Positions 1 through 8,052 of a stretch of 36,879 bases of DNA are shown here, piece by piece; position 1 is the stretch's first letter, and every line of letters starts with the position of its first letter. A program made the position numbers and the translations under genes. The notes beneath the pieces were generated by a model that was given only the letters and a program-made list of their open reading frames with translations, made no database searches and was not told the DNA's origin. Source of the stretch: an uncultured Spirochaetaceae bacterium (lineage in GTDB: Bacteria > Spirochaetota > Spirochaetia > Sphaerochaetales > Sphaerochaetaceae). Location: NCBI GenBank assembly GCA_900321635.1, contig ONWV01000007.1:1-36879 (forward strand), in the 5' to 3' direction.

Positions 1-1355
1 TTACATTGCTGCTTCTCTCTACTCTCGTTCTCTTTGCAGCAGACCTTACCTCTTATATCAGATTATATGACGCAAGCTTCAGCGTCGATCTTGCCTCCAA
101 CAAGTTCCTCTCACATGTAGAGAACTCGACCTATTCATCAATTACAAACTCGGCCAACCTGAGAAAGACAGGGTTTTATTACCAGAGTCAGGAGCTTGGT
201 GTCGTAGGATTATCAGATACCAACAAGTATGATACGGAGATGGGTGATATTGTTTTTACCATCAGCGTTGACAACGGTTGGTTCTACAAGCTTCCCGCAA
301 GTGACTACAGAAGACCGTATGGAATAGACGTATTTGCACGAGGAAGATTCCCCAATGGTACCGAAGTTGACCTGGGATGCCTTAGACTCGGTTATCAGGC
401 AGATGTTTCCGAGAACCCGGAGACGACATCCATCGTCATCAATGCCGCAGATGTCCTGAAGTACAAGGGCATCTGGTGGGATCTTGTTCTTGTAATGGAC
501 CCGGAAGTTGATACTGTAGATGACACCACAAGATTCAGAGGAAACGATTATTTCATAACTGCATCTGACAGAAGCTACACCACAGATGTAACCGTAACGA
601 TCAATACTGTTACAGGTTATCAGACAGCTGAAGAGGAAATAACAAAGAGCATAAGCTTCCCTATTCATCTTGAAGGTTTCTACAAACCGTCCGAGTTTGA
701 AAAGACAAGCATCACTGCTTCCTTCACAATCACAAGAGTTGCAGAAATACTCAGACTTGACGGTGCCGACGGACTTCTTGACAAGGTCAATGCAAATCCG
801 TCACTGGGCACAGACTTCACTACAATTGCAGACTACTCTCTGAACACATCTGCAGTGACAAGCTCAAAGACAGATGCAAGAAAAATCAGAATGTTCCTCT
901 CAAGCTCCAATGATGCAAAGGTATCAGGCGGCCCATTTGTTCTGAGACATGAGTACGATGCAACTGCCCCTATTCTTCTCTTTAAGGCTGCAATGACTTC
1001 CGAAACCACAGAAGGCAAGGGACATGCTCCTGGATCGGATAATAAGACTGTGGTCTTTGACGGTACCGATACATTCACACCCAAGACAGACAATGCAAAC
1101 TATGCTCTGCCTGCCAACCATCTTGAAATCGATGCTACTACAACTCTTCAGAAGTCAGGTAGCACCTGGTATGCAAGCTGGATTGACATCGGTTCCATTG
1201 GAATTGCACTTACCGGTCAGATTCTTCAGAACGGCGTTCCCGTTACTGCAACAGGCTGGACAAACCAGGGTGTCTACACACTCGGTGGAAACACCCAGGC
1301 TCTGACAAAGGGTGAGTATAAGTCAACAATCTACATCCACGTTGTGACTTTCTGA
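1..1355 (+). CDS. Secreted protein of unknown function, 5' end outside window
   Basis: The reading frame is open to the left edge and ends with TGA at 1353-1355. The first visible codons encode a hydrophobic stretch (LLLSTLVLFAADLTS) that looks like the end of a signal peptide with cleavage near FAA, so the true start probably lies just outside the window. The TTG at position 6 is not a convincing start. The roughly 430-residue mature part is rich in Thr, Ser, Asp and aromatic residues, has no further membrane segments and almost no Cys, and looks beta-rich, as in surface or periplasmic proteins. I recognise no family and assign no function. It converges on the regulator at 1360 with only four bases between the stops and no terminator visible between them. 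Confidence 0.75.
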   Translation, partial: TLLLLSTLVLFAADLTSYIRLYDASFSVDLASNKFLSHVENSTYSSITNSANLRKTGFYYQSQELGVVGLSDTNKYDTEMGDIVFTISVDNGWFYKLPASDYRRPYGIDVFARGRFPNGTEVDLGCLRLGYQADVSENPETTSIVINAADVLKYKGIWWDLVLVMDPEVDTVDDTTRFRGNDYFITASDRSYTTDVTVTINTVTGYQTAEEEITKSISFPIHLEGFYKPSEFEKTSITASFTITRVAEILRLDGADGLLDKVNANPSLGTDFTTIADYSLNTSAVTSSKTDARKIRMFLSSSNDAKVSGGPFVLRHEYDATAPILLFKAAMTSETTEGKGHAPGSDNKTVVFDGTDTFTPKTDNANYALPANHLEIDATTTLQKSGSTWYASWIDIGSIGIALTGQILQNGVPVTATGWTNQGVYTLGGNTQALTKGEYKSTIYIHVVTF

Positions 1356-1359
1356 TAAT

Positions 1360-1971
1360 TCAGACTGATTTCTTTTTTCTCAATGACTTAAGATCAAGAG
1401 AGAACAAGCCGTGTCTGTTGCAGTATGCATAGATACGCTCCACTCTGCTCATCTTAAATCTTGTAGCCGCATCCTGCTCGGGATATAGCTTTGCAAACTG
1501 GATACCATAATCCGATACGGCGCAAAGAAACGAGATGTAGTGAGTCTTTTCCATCGGATGGTCCACTGTGACGTAGTACTCGTCCTCGACAATTTCAAAG
1601 TTGATTCTGTGCTCATCATCGGGCTCTTCTGCTTCCTGAGGCGGCAGTGTTACGCCGCAGCAGCTGATTACAGCCTCCCCTGTTGTCTGAATGACATTGC
1701 CACAAATGGGACAGACGTAGAATCTGCACTTGTTCATATCAAAGGATCTGTTTCTGTTTTTGACATCAACTCCGGCCAGAAGTTCTATGACCGAAATCCC
1801 CAAAGCTTTTGCCAAAGGCTCAATCAGTCCCATATCAGGAAAGCCTCTTCCTGTTTCCCATTTGCTTATAGCCTTATCACTGACACAGACTTTATCCGCA
1901 AGTTCCTGCTGAGTCATCTTCTTGCTTTCACGAAGCTTCTTTATAAGAGCTCCTGTAATGTAGTTATCCAT
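1360..1971 (-). CDS. HTH (XRE) regulator fused to a desulfoferrodoxin/superoxide reductase domain
   Basis: 203 residues. Residues 8-65 form a Cro/C1-type helix-turn-helix (MTQQELADKVCVSDKAISKW). Residues 84-108 match a desulforedoxin-type iron centre: CPIC at 87-90 and the CC pair at 104-105. Residues 118-193 match the superoxide reductase fold: His121, His138 in HPMEKTHYI, His144, and the closing YCNRHG with Cys184 and His187. These are the five ligands expected for the catalytic iron of desulfoferrodoxins, so both metal sites look intact. In that family the second site reduces superoxide to peroxide. Fused to a DNA-binding domain it may sense superoxide or iron instead of, or as well as, detoxifying. 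ATG at 1971 is preceded by GAGGTG at good spacing. It is transcribed alone, downstream of the tctA terminator. The domain calls are firm by motif; the regulatory role is inferred. Confidence 0.82.
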   Translation of the reverse strand: MDNYITGALIKKLRESKKMTQQELADKVCVSDKAISKWETGRGFPDMGLIEPLAKALGISVIELLAGVDVKNRNRSFDMNKCRFYVCPICGNVIQTTGEAVISCCGVTLPPQEAEEPDDEHRINFEIVEDEYYVTVDHPMEKTHYISFLCAVSDYGIQFAKLYPEQDAATRFKMSRVERIYAYCNRHGLFSLDLKSLRKKKSV

Positions 1972-1992
1972 AATTCACCTCACTGAGGCCAA

Positions 1993-2021
1993 AGACTATC
2001 AGACACACAAAGCTCAGACAA
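1993..2021 (-). promoter_or_regulatory. Candidate promoter of the HTH-desulfoferrodoxin gene
   Basis: On the minus strand, TTGTCT (2016-2021) and TAGTCT (1993-1998) are 17 bp apart, with a TG one base before the -10 (extended -10). The start codon at 1971 lies about 21 nt downstream, with a Shine-Dalgarno sequence between. Read by eye against the sigma-70 consensus. Confidence 0.45.
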
Positions 2022-2040
2022 CCTACGTATCGTGGAGTAC

Positions 2041-2067
2041 AAAAAACCCGGCGGGTTTCCGCCGGGT
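2041..2067 (-). terminator. Rho-independent terminator after tctA
   Basis: A perfect GC-rich stem (CCCGGCGG / CCGCCGGG) closes a four-base loop and is followed on the minus strand by a run of six T. It lies 15 bp beyond the tctA stop and closes the tct operon before the downstream regulator gene. Confidence 0.9.
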
Positions 2068-2082
2068 CATAAGACTTAATTA

Positions 2083-3609
2083 TCAGTCTTCGTCGTCTGT
2101 TGGAGGTTCTGCTGCCTTTTTGGCATCCTTCTTCGCATGGACTTTTGCAATGATGATAGGATATGCCAGAGCTGCTATTGAGATTACAAACAGAATAACT
2201 GTAAGCGGTCTCTGGATGAATCCGACAGGACCTGTGACCATCAGAGTCTGCACATAGTTTGTCTCGATGAGTTTTCCCAGAACAAGACCAAGTACAAGCG
2301 GTGATGACGGATAGTCGAACTTCTTGAACATCCATCCGATAAGACCAAAGACAAGACATGTTCCTACATCGAACATCGACTTCTTGATGGCGTAGCTTCC
2401 CAAAATGGCAAAGGCGAAAATCAGAGGATAGAGGATGGTCTTCTTGATATAACCGACTCTCACCCAGAGCTTTGCGCCGAAGGTTCCGACTAAGAGCATG
2501 AACACGTTGGCGATGAACATTGATGCAAACAGTCCGTAGACCAGAGCCGGCTGCTCGGTAAAGAGCTTCGGTCCCGGATTCAGGTTGTGAATCATCAAGG
2601 CTGAAAGAAGAACTGCTGCTGTTGAAGATCCGGGAATACCCAGTGTGAGAAGAGGAACCATTGCTCCGCCGACTGAACCTGAGTTGGATGCCTCGGCTGC
2701 AGCGACTCCTGCAGGAGCTCCCTGTCCGAACTCTGCCGGGTTCTTGCTGACACGCTTTTCAACGTCATATGCAAGGAATGAAGCGATTGTTCCGCCTGCT
2801 CCCGGGAAGATACCGATAAGACATCCGACAAGACCCGCTCTTGCGATAGGTCCTTTGAGCTTCCAGTAGTAGCTTGGCTTAGGAAGCTTGTAGTCAATCT
2901 TCTCGCGCTCGATCTTCTTCTTTGCATCAAAGTGCTCGAGGTTGTTCAGAACCTCACCAAGAGCAAAGAGTCCGATGAGAACAGGGACCATCTCAAAGCC
3001 GTCGAACAGCTTTGTGACGCCGAATGTGAAACGCTTGATTCCGAATGTCGGATCCAGACCCATTGTGTTGAGAAGAAGTCCGAACAGACATGTCACCAGA
3101 GCCTTCTGCCAGTGTTTTCCTCCGAGAGTTGCGACAGTGGTAAGTCCCATGATACACAAAGCAAAGTACTCGGACGGCCAGAACTTAAGAGCTGCCTTTG
3201 AAAGAGGAACAGAGAAGAAGATGAGGATGATGGCTCCGATGATGCCTCCGAAAACGGATGCCCAAAGGGAGATTCCCATAGCTTCTCCGGCTCTGCCCTT
3301 CTTAAGAAGAGGATATCCGTCAAATGCTGTGACTGTGGCAGACGGAGTTCCCGGAGTGTTGATTGCAACTGCGGTGATTGATCCTCCGTAGTTGGCTCCG
3401 ATATAGATTCCCATCAGCATGACCATGGCCACGACAGGGGAAAGTGAATAGGTGATCGGAAGAAGAAGGGCAACCGCCATTGAAGGAGAAATACCTGGGA
3501 TTGCTCCTCCGAGGATTCCGACTATCATTCCGATGAAGATGAAGATCAATGACTGGACATTGGCTATAGTACCGAAGCCGAGTCCAAGGTTTCTGAAAAT
3601 CTCTGACAT
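2083..3609 (-). CDS. tctA: Tripartite tricarboxylate transporter, large membrane subunit TctA
   Basis: 508 residues, the usual TctA length, with about eleven hydrophobic segments. The N-terminal half has the family's glycine-rich signatures: GAIPGISPSMAVALLLP near residue 38 and the GANYGGSITAVAINTPGTP block near residue 72. A second GIFPGAGGTIASFLAYDVEK repeat lies near residue 265. TctA is the main permease of secondary, ion-coupled tripartite carriers that import citrate-like or other carboxylic acids delivered by a periplasmic binding protein. ATG at 3609 has GGAGG upstream and the gene starts 11 bp after tctB. The C-terminal tail is charged (KKDAKKAAEPPTDDED). The substrate cannot be read from sequence. 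Confidence 0.93.
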   Translation of the reverse strand: MSEIFRNLGLGFGTIANVQSLIFIFIGMIVGILGGAIPGISPSMAVALLLPITYSLSPVVAMVMLMGIYIGANYGGSITAVAINTPGTPSATVTAFDGYPLLKKGRAGEAMGISLWASVFGGIIGAIILIFFSVPLSKAALKFWPSEYFALCIMGLTTVATLGGKHWQKALVTCLFGLLLNTMGLDPTFGIKRFTFGVTKLFDGFEMVPVLIGLFALGEVLNNLEHFDAKKKIEREKIDYKLPKPSYYWKLKGPIARAGLVGCLIGIFPGAGGTIASFLAYDVEKRVSKNPAEFGQGAPAGVAAAEASNSGSVGGAMVPLLTLGIPGSSTAAVLLSALMIHNLNPGPKLFTEQPALVYGLFASMFIANVFMLLVGTFGAKLWVRVGYIKKTILYPLIFAFAILGSYAIKKSMFDVGTCLVFGLIGWMFKKFDYPSSPLVLGLVLGKLIETNYVQTLMVTGPVGFIQRPLTVILFVISIAALAYPIIIAKVHAKKDAKKAAEPPTDDED

Positions 3610-3620
3610 GTACGGCCTCC

Positions 3621-4199
3621 TTACTTAATCAGCCAGCTGAACAGCGAGCCGAACGGCAGCTTGATGAACAGCATCTTGTAGAATACGAAATATGTGAAAA
3701 GACACCAGATGATAGGAACAAGAATCAGCTGGAGTTTATTTCTTTCTCCCATGGCGATCATCACAACAAGGATGAAGATTGCGCTGGAAAGATAATATCC
3801 GATGTACTGGAACAGTATGACGCTGAAGATGGAGCCTACTCCGACCAGAAGGGCAAATACCCATCTGTTGAACTTCTCATCGGGTTTGTTTTCAGGATTG
3901 ATGATAGCGAAAAAAGCACCGATTGAAGCCAAAGCCATCAGAAGTGCCCAAAGCCTTGGCATTGTTCTGGGAGTTGCACCTGCTTCGGCAGCAAGCTTAC
4001 TGACTCTGAGATTGAAAGTCAGAAGATAGAACAGCAGGGTAACATAATCCATGCCGCAGAGACACAGAAGCTGAACACGTACCCTTTTGGTTCTCGGCCA
4101 GATTCCGAAGAGGAAGTAAAGACCGATCATAACGGCCAGAAACCCCGCCAGAATCCACCAGTAGCTGAGATTGGTCAGCCATTTGGAAAAATTAGCCAT
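3621..4199 (-). CDS. tctB: Tripartite tricarboxylate transporter, small membrane subunit TctB
   Basis: 192 residues with four to five predicted membrane segments, typical of the poorly conserved TctB subunit that partners TctA. Identification rests mainly on its place between tctC and tctA, its size and its membrane pattern. The start at 4199 has an AAGAGAA upstream that can serve as a weak ribosome binding site. The gene lies downstream of a strong stem-loop that separates it from tctC, so its expression is probably lower than that of the binding protein. Position and topology fit TctB well; direct motif evidence is thin. Confidence 0.85.
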   Translation of the reverse strand: MANFSKWLTNLSYWWILAGFLAVMIGLYFLFGIWPRTKRVRVQLLCLCGMDYVTLLFYLLTFNLRVSKLAAEAGATPRTMPRLWALLMALASIGAFFAIINPENKPDEKFNRWVFALLVGVGSIFSVILFQYIGYYLSSAIFILVVMIAMGERNKLQLILVPIIWCLFTYFVFYKMLFIKLPFGSLFSWLIK

Positions 4200-4229
4200 A
4201 GTTTTATTCTCTTAAAAAGTCATTTCAAA

Positions 4230-4257
4230 AAGTACCCGGAGGCTTCTCCGGGTACTT
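4230..4257 (-). terminator. Intercistronic stem-loop between tctC and tctB (attenuator or leaky terminator)
   Basis: A perfect 11-bp inverted repeat (AAGTACCCGGA / TCCGGGTACTT) closes a 6-nt loop. On the minus strand it is followed by TTT and GAAATG, a short U-tract. It sits 22 bp after tctC and about 30 bp before tctB. Such a position is typical for raising the level of a binding protein over its membrane partners, by partial termination or by protecting the upstream mRNA 3' end. Confidence 0.75.
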
Positions 4258-4279
4258 GTCGGTTTAAATGATTACTCAA

Positions 4280-5278
4280 TCATCTCTTGTAGTCTGAGCT
4301 GATCTGGTCAACACTCTTGAGAACCTCGATTGTGCTGACGACTTCGTTCTCGACTGTCTTTGTGAAAGCCTCAGTCTTATCGGTAAGGACTGTAAGCTTG
4401 TTCTGTGTCATGTAGTCGATCCACTCCTGGTCAGCTGCAACCTTGTCGCAGAGGTCCTGGAACCACTTGATCATGCCGGCAGGTGTTCCGGCCTTGACTG
4501 CATAACCTCTCCACATGGAGATGTTGTCCAAAGCAGGATCCATTCCGAGCTCTTTGTAGTTAGGAACATTCTCAAGTCCGGGAACCTTGGTCGGGTTACC
4601 GACGACAAGAGCCTTGACATCATACTTCTTTGTATCACCGGGGTTACCGACTGAAGCAACTGTCTGTCCGCCGAGAAGAGCAGCGAAGTTGTTCTTTGCA
4701 CTCTCGTAGGAGATTGCCTTGTAGGTGATTCCGGGGATCGATCCGAAGACCTGGACAGCGTCAATGTACTTTGCACCGTAGTTAGGCTCTGACAGAGTGA
4801 TCAGGTTGCCCTTCTTTGACCAGTCAATCAGCTCCTGGAAGGTGTTGAACTGAGATGAGGAAGGAACAAGAACACAGTACGGGTCAGCCATGAGGTTGTA
4901 GACATACTGGAATCCGTCGACATACTCTTTGCAGTCAAGCTCTGCCTGGATGACAGCATCAAGGTAGGTAGGAGCAAGAGCAAAGACTGTGTAGCCGTCT
5001 GCTTCCTGGTTCAGAACCCACTCACCTGCTGTAAGTCCGCCTGCTCCGGCGTTGTTATCAACGACGAATGTGGCCGGTGTGTACTTGGCAGCGATCTCAA
5101 CCCACTTTCTTGAGTAAAGGTCCATAGCTCCGCCGACAGCAACATGGTTCATGATTGTGATAGGCTGCTTGGGCTCCCATGCAGCTGCTGCAGATGATGC
5201 AGCCTCAGATCCGCCGTTTGCAAAAACTGTTGTCATTGCGACAATTAGGACTGCAAGAATCAATAAAGCTTTCTTCAT
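4280..5278 (-). CDS. tctC: Tripartite tricarboxylate transporter, periplasmic binding protein TctC (Bug family)
   Basis: 332 residues. The first 21 or so form an export signal (MKKALLILAVLIVAMTTVFA), followed by NGGSEAASSAAAA, a low-complexity linker often seen after the signal in spirochaetal binding proteins. The body has Bug/TctC features: PITIMNHVAVGGAMDLYSRK at the mature start, the NNAGAGGLTAGEWV motif near residue 80, and a C-terminal section ending in ISSDYKR. It captures a carboxylic acid in the periplasm and hands it to TctBA. ATG at 5278 has AAGGAG upstream. It begins 30 bp after the exopolyphosphatase gene on the same strand, so the two are probably co-transcribed. The divergent LysR gene at 7054 is the likely regulator of the operon by arrangement. 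Confidence 0.93.
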   Translation of the reverse strand: MKKALLILAVLIVAMTTVFANGGSEAASSAAAAWEPKQPITIMNHVAVGGAMDLYSRKWVEIAAKYTPATFVVDNNAGAGGLTAGEWVLNQEADGYTVFALAPTYLDAVIQAELDCKEYVDGFQYVYNLMADPYCVLVPSSSQFNTFQELIDWSKKGNLITLSEPNYGAKYIDAVQVFGSIPGITYKAISYESAKNNFAALLGGQTVASVGNPGDTKKYDVKALVVGNPTKVPGLENVPNYKELGMDPALDNISMWRGYAVKAGTPAGMIKWFQDLCDKVAADQEWIDYMTQNKLTVLTDKTEAFTKTVENEVVSTIEVLKSVDQISSDYKR

Positions 5279-5308
5279 GTATTTCTCCTTATAGTAGATA
5301 GTACAATT

Positions 5309-6226
5309 TTACTTCTGGAAAAGGTCAAACGCAAGACCGTGTCTGAGACCTCTGTCAGAGATTGTCAGTCCGTCACATCCGAGTCTGTCAGTGATGACCT
5401 TGAGGATGCAGGCGCCTGCCAGAATGACATCAGCTCTCTTTGGCTGCAGTCCGGGAAGCTCCTTTCTCTGCTCGATTGTTCTCTTTGAATACTCAGCAAT
5501 CTGCTCATCGATATCAGCCTTTGTGAGGCGTGAACCCTGGATGACTGCCGGATCATATTTGACCATCTTGTGCTTTACAGCACCCATGCTGGTGACTGTT
5601 CCGCCCATTCCGACAAGCTGCTTCGGCTTACCGTTTACTCCGGCTTCCTCGAACTCCTTGTTGATCTGAGCGATTGTGGCCTTGACCTCATCTGCTGTTA
5701 CAGGATCGGACTTGAGATAGTTCTCTGTAAGTCTGACTGCTCCGAGGTTGACTGAGAATCTCTTTACAAGCTTTGTGCCCTTACCAAAGATGAACTCGGT
5801 GCTTCCTCCGCCTGTATCAAAGACGACAAGGTCCGCATCCTTCTCAAGTGGAAGACCTGAAAGAATAGCCAGATAGCTGAGTCTTGCCTCTTCCTCTCCT
5901 GGGATGATCTGAACCTCAACACCGCAGGCCTTCTTGACCTTCTCGACGAACTCGGCTGAGTTGCCGGCCTTTCTGAGAGCCATTGTTCCGACGCTGACGA
6001 TCTGGTCGGCTCCGAGCTCCTTGGCCTGCTTTGCGAATGCGGCCACGGAGGCGACGTTTCTTTCCATAGCCTCAGGGCTGATCAGTCCTGTTGCATCAAG
6101 ACCCTCACCCAGACGGGCGATGTCGTTTGTATCAAGGACTGTCTTGATGGTCTTATCTGCTGCAAGTTCTCCGACAAAGAATTTGATTGAGTTCGAACCT
6201 ACATCAATGATGGCTTTTCTGCTCAT
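5309..6226 (-). CDS. ppx: Exopolyphosphatase / guanosine pentaphosphate phosphatase family (Ppx/GppA)
   Basis: 305 residues, the short single-module Ppx form. Motifs in order: phosphate-1 loop IDVGSNSIKFFVGE near residue 7, VSVGTMALRKAGN near 80, IPGEEEARLSYLA near 112 with the glutamate expected to act as base, VVFDTGGGSTEF near 138, VGMGGTVTSMGAVKH near 204, and SDRGLRHGLAF near the C-terminus. The family releases phosphate from the ends of polyphosphate and in some members from pppGpp. The chosen ATG (6226) overlaps the upstream CYTH-like stop as ATGA, and a GGAGG lies about 10 nt before it. A TTG nine bases further up is less likely. It follows a triphosphate-tunnel-like gene and precedes tctC. 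Confidence 0.9.
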   Translation of the reverse strand: MSRKAIIDVGSNSIKFFVGELAADKTIKTVLDTNDIARLGEGLDATGLISPEAMERNVASVAAFAKQAKELGADQIVSVGTMALRKAGNSAEFVEKVKKACGVEVQIIPGEEEARLSYLAILSGLPLEKDADLVVFDTGGGSTEFIFGKGTKLVKRFSVNLGAVRLTENYLKSDPVTADEVKATIAQINKEFEEAGVNGKPKQLVGMGGTVTSMGAVKHKMVKYDPAVIQGSRLTKADIDEQIAEYSKRTIEQRKELPGLQPKRADVILAGACILKVITDRLGCDGLTISDRGLRHGLAFDLFQK

Positions 6227-6822
6227 TTTACCCAAGCCTCCATTCCGACTGCTTCCTTCATGGCCTTGAGGTAGTTGATGTTGGGATACTTCTCAACTCC
6301 GAGCTCCTTGACGACCTGCATGACAAGTTTCGGATCAATGTGCTCGACACAGATTGTTCTGTTGGCCTTGCCGTTGAATGTTGTCTCTGCAATCTCGACT
6401 GTTGTGTCCTTGATTGTGTAGATTGATCTCTCTTTGTAGACGTTGACGATCTCAAGATCCGGGCACTTGCCTACCAGCTCATCGAGATACTGGTCATATG
6501 TGTACTCGTCTCTCTCGAACTTGGGGACTTCAACCTTGAAGAAGTTCTTGAACAGGTTTGCAATGTCCTCTTTCTTGAGAGGGAATGTGAGCTTCATTGT
6601 GGGATACCACTGCTCCAGCTTATCTTCATTTACCTGCTTGAGTGACTTGATGTCCATCAGGTCATCACGGATTTTGCAGTTCTCATTGCTCTTCCTTGAG
6701 AGGATGTATTTCTCAGAACTCTTCTTGAACAGAGCCAGCTCATGTGCCTTGATTCTCTCTTCTCCGACTCCGAATTCCTTTCCGAATGTGCGCCATTCCC
6801 AGCGCGGGATAATTTCACCCAT
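6223..6822 (-). CDS. CYTH/triphosphate-tunnel-like protein next to ppx
   Basis: 199 residues, soluble. Charged strand motifs resemble the CYTH (triphosphate tunnel metalloenzyme) fold: PRWEWRTFG near residue 6 in the position of the usual ExE strand, KIRDDLMDIKSL at 50-61, VYKERSIYTI near 128, TVEIAETTF at 141-149 and RTICVEH near 155. The conserved alternating Glu, Lys and Arg are those expected to line a tunnel that binds triphosphate or polyphosphate. The N-terminal ExExK is altered to EWR, so this is a divergent member or a similar fold. It is coupled to ppx by an ATGA overlap, which supports a role in polyphosphate or nucleotide-triphosphate metabolism. ATG at 6822 was chosen over an upstream ORF start because GGAGGA lies six bases before it. 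The family call is tentative. Confidence 0.55.
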   Translation of the reverse strand: MGEIIPRWEWRTFGKEFGVGEERIKAHELALFKKSSEKYILSRKSNENCKIRDDLMDIKSLKQVNEDKLEQWYPTMKLTFPLKKEDIANLFKNFFKVEVPKFERDEYTYDQYLDELVGKCPDLEIVNVYKERSIYTIKDTTVEIAETTFNGKANRTICVEHIDPKLVMQVVKELGVEKYPNINYLKAMKEAVGMEAWVK

Positions 6823-6982
6823 GTGATTCCTCCAACTATAGTGTATGCAGGCAAAGCCCACTTCGGTTTCATTTTCAGACTCATGGGGATTAAAAGCAAG
6901 TCATTACACGTTTTTCATAATTATTTTTTATATTTCAGGGCTTTCTTAGACAAAAAATTATGCTTTTTCGCCTAAATTGTGG

Positions 6983-7036
6983 CTGAATGTTATTTTACGA
7001 ACATTCAGTTGCATATCTTTTTTGATATGATAGAAT
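6983..7036 (+). promoter_or_regulatory. LysR gene promoter with 9-bp inverted repeat operator
   Basis: A perfect inverted repeat CTGAATGTT / AACATTCAG (6983-6991 and 7000-7008, 8-bp spacer) abuts a -35 TTGCAT (7009-7014). A -10 TAGAAT (7031-7036) follows 16 bp later. This is the classic layout of a LysR-type regulator binding in the intergenic region shared with its target operon, here CYTH-ppx-tctCBA on the other strand (start 6822). Effector and target are inferred. Confidence 0.6.
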
Positions 7037-7053
7037 CAACTCAGGAGGAAACC

Positions 7054-7932
7054 ATGACTCTTCATAACCTGCAGGTTTTCATCGCTGTCTGCGAAGAAGG
7101 AACAATGACGGATGCAGCCAAGAGACTCAACATGACCCAGCCCGGTGTCAGCAAGATCATCTCCGAGATGGAACGCTACTATGAGACCGTCTTCTTCATA
7201 CGCAAGAACCGCCGTTTCTACCTCACCGCTGCGGGCAAGCAGTTTCTTGAAGACAGCCGCAAGGTAGTCCAGGCTTTCTCCATGCTGGAAGGCAATGCCA
7301 CCCACAACCAGGAAACAAAGACCATCACGCTGGGATGCACCTCAGGAATCGGTTTTTCCATGGTAGCCGATGTGGACAAGGTCTTTCACGAACGCTATCC
7401 ACGCTGCAAGCTGTACCTTCGTGACAGCTCCTCCAAGACCATCCAGGAGATGGTCATCCGCGGCGAGTGCAACCTGGCCCTGATCCAGCATTCCTCATCC
7501 GACGAAAGGCTCCATTACGAGGTCTTCTGCCGCAATTCACTCATCGCAGTCTGCGCACCGAACTACAACCTGAACTCCCGCGCCAGCACTCTCTCGATCG
7601 AGGACCTTGCCAAGGAAAACCTCATTCTCCTGGAAAAAGAGAGGGCTACCAGAACCCTCATAGACAAGATCGCCATGGAGAAGAACATTGTCCTGAACCC
7701 GATCTGGACAAGCTCATCGCCCTCCAACGTCAAGGAGCTATCTGCCCGTGGCGAGGGCGTTGCCATTCTCTTTGAAATCCAGGTCAGAAAGGAACTGGCT
7801 TCCGGCAAGTTGATTCAGATTCCGATAGACCTCAAGGTGGAAAAAAACTTCTATATTACCTATAGAAAGGACATCTGGCTTTCAGAGGAAGAGCAGTATC
7901 TTATCAGACTCTGCAGGGAGTACGCTCCTTAA
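7054..7932 (+). CDS. LysR-family transcriptional regulator
   Basis: 292 residues. Residues 1-60 form a winged helix-turn-helix (LQVFIAVCEEGTMTDAAKRLNMTQPGVSKIISEME), followed by the two-lobed effector domain from about residue 88 (KTITLGCTSGIGFSMV). ATG at 7054 follows AGGAGGAA at ideal spacing; a GTG at 6979 in frame would place the operator inside the gene and was rejected. The gene is divergent from the CYTH-ppx-tctCBA operon and lies upstream of an SDR gene on its own strand. It probably controls uptake and use of the carboxylate carried by TctABC. That assignment follows from arrangement only. Confidence 0.93.
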   Translation: MTLHNLQVFIAVCEEGTMTDAAKRLNMTQPGVSKIISEMERYYETVFFIRKNRRFYLTAAGKQFLEDSRKVVQAFSMLEGNATHNQETKTITLGCTSGIGFSMVADVDKVFHERYPRCKLYLRDSSSKTIQEMVIRGECNLALIQHSSSDERLHYEVFCRNSLIAVCAPNYNLNSRASTLSIEDLAKENLILLEKERATRTLIDKIAMEKNIVLNPIWTSSSPSNVKELSARGEGVAILFEIQVRKELASGKLIQIPIDLKVEKNFYITYRKDIWLSEEEQYLIRLCREYAP

Positions 7933-8003
7933 TATTCCAATTAGTTATATTTTTTGCCTCTACTACTTTATTCTTTTTAGTTAATGTTATATTATTCATA
8001 TTA

Positions 8004-8022
8004 AACAGAGGTTTGCTCTGTT
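8004..8022 (+). other. Leader stem-loop upstream of the SDR gene
   Basis: A perfect 7-bp inverted repeat AACAGAG / CTCTGTT with a 5-nt loop sits in the AT-rich 120-bp gap between lysR and the SDR gene, 30 bp before its ATG. It lacks a following T-run, so it is not a terminator. It may be an operator or a 5' mRNA structure. The rest of the gap is AT-rich promoter-like sequence in which I cannot single out one -35/-10 pair. Confidence 0.4.
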
Positions 8023-8052
8023 TCGAAGTAACAATAACCAAGGAGAAATAAA

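Noticed and set aside
213..668. 151-codon antisense frame in the first gene
   Set aside because: No ribosome site, Cys-rich random composition, and it opposes a well-formed secreted protein frame.
6979..7053. GTG start extending LysR by 25 codons
   Set aside because: Would place the operator half-site and promoter inside the gene; the ATG at 7054 has a perfect ribosome site and a normal LysR N-terminus.
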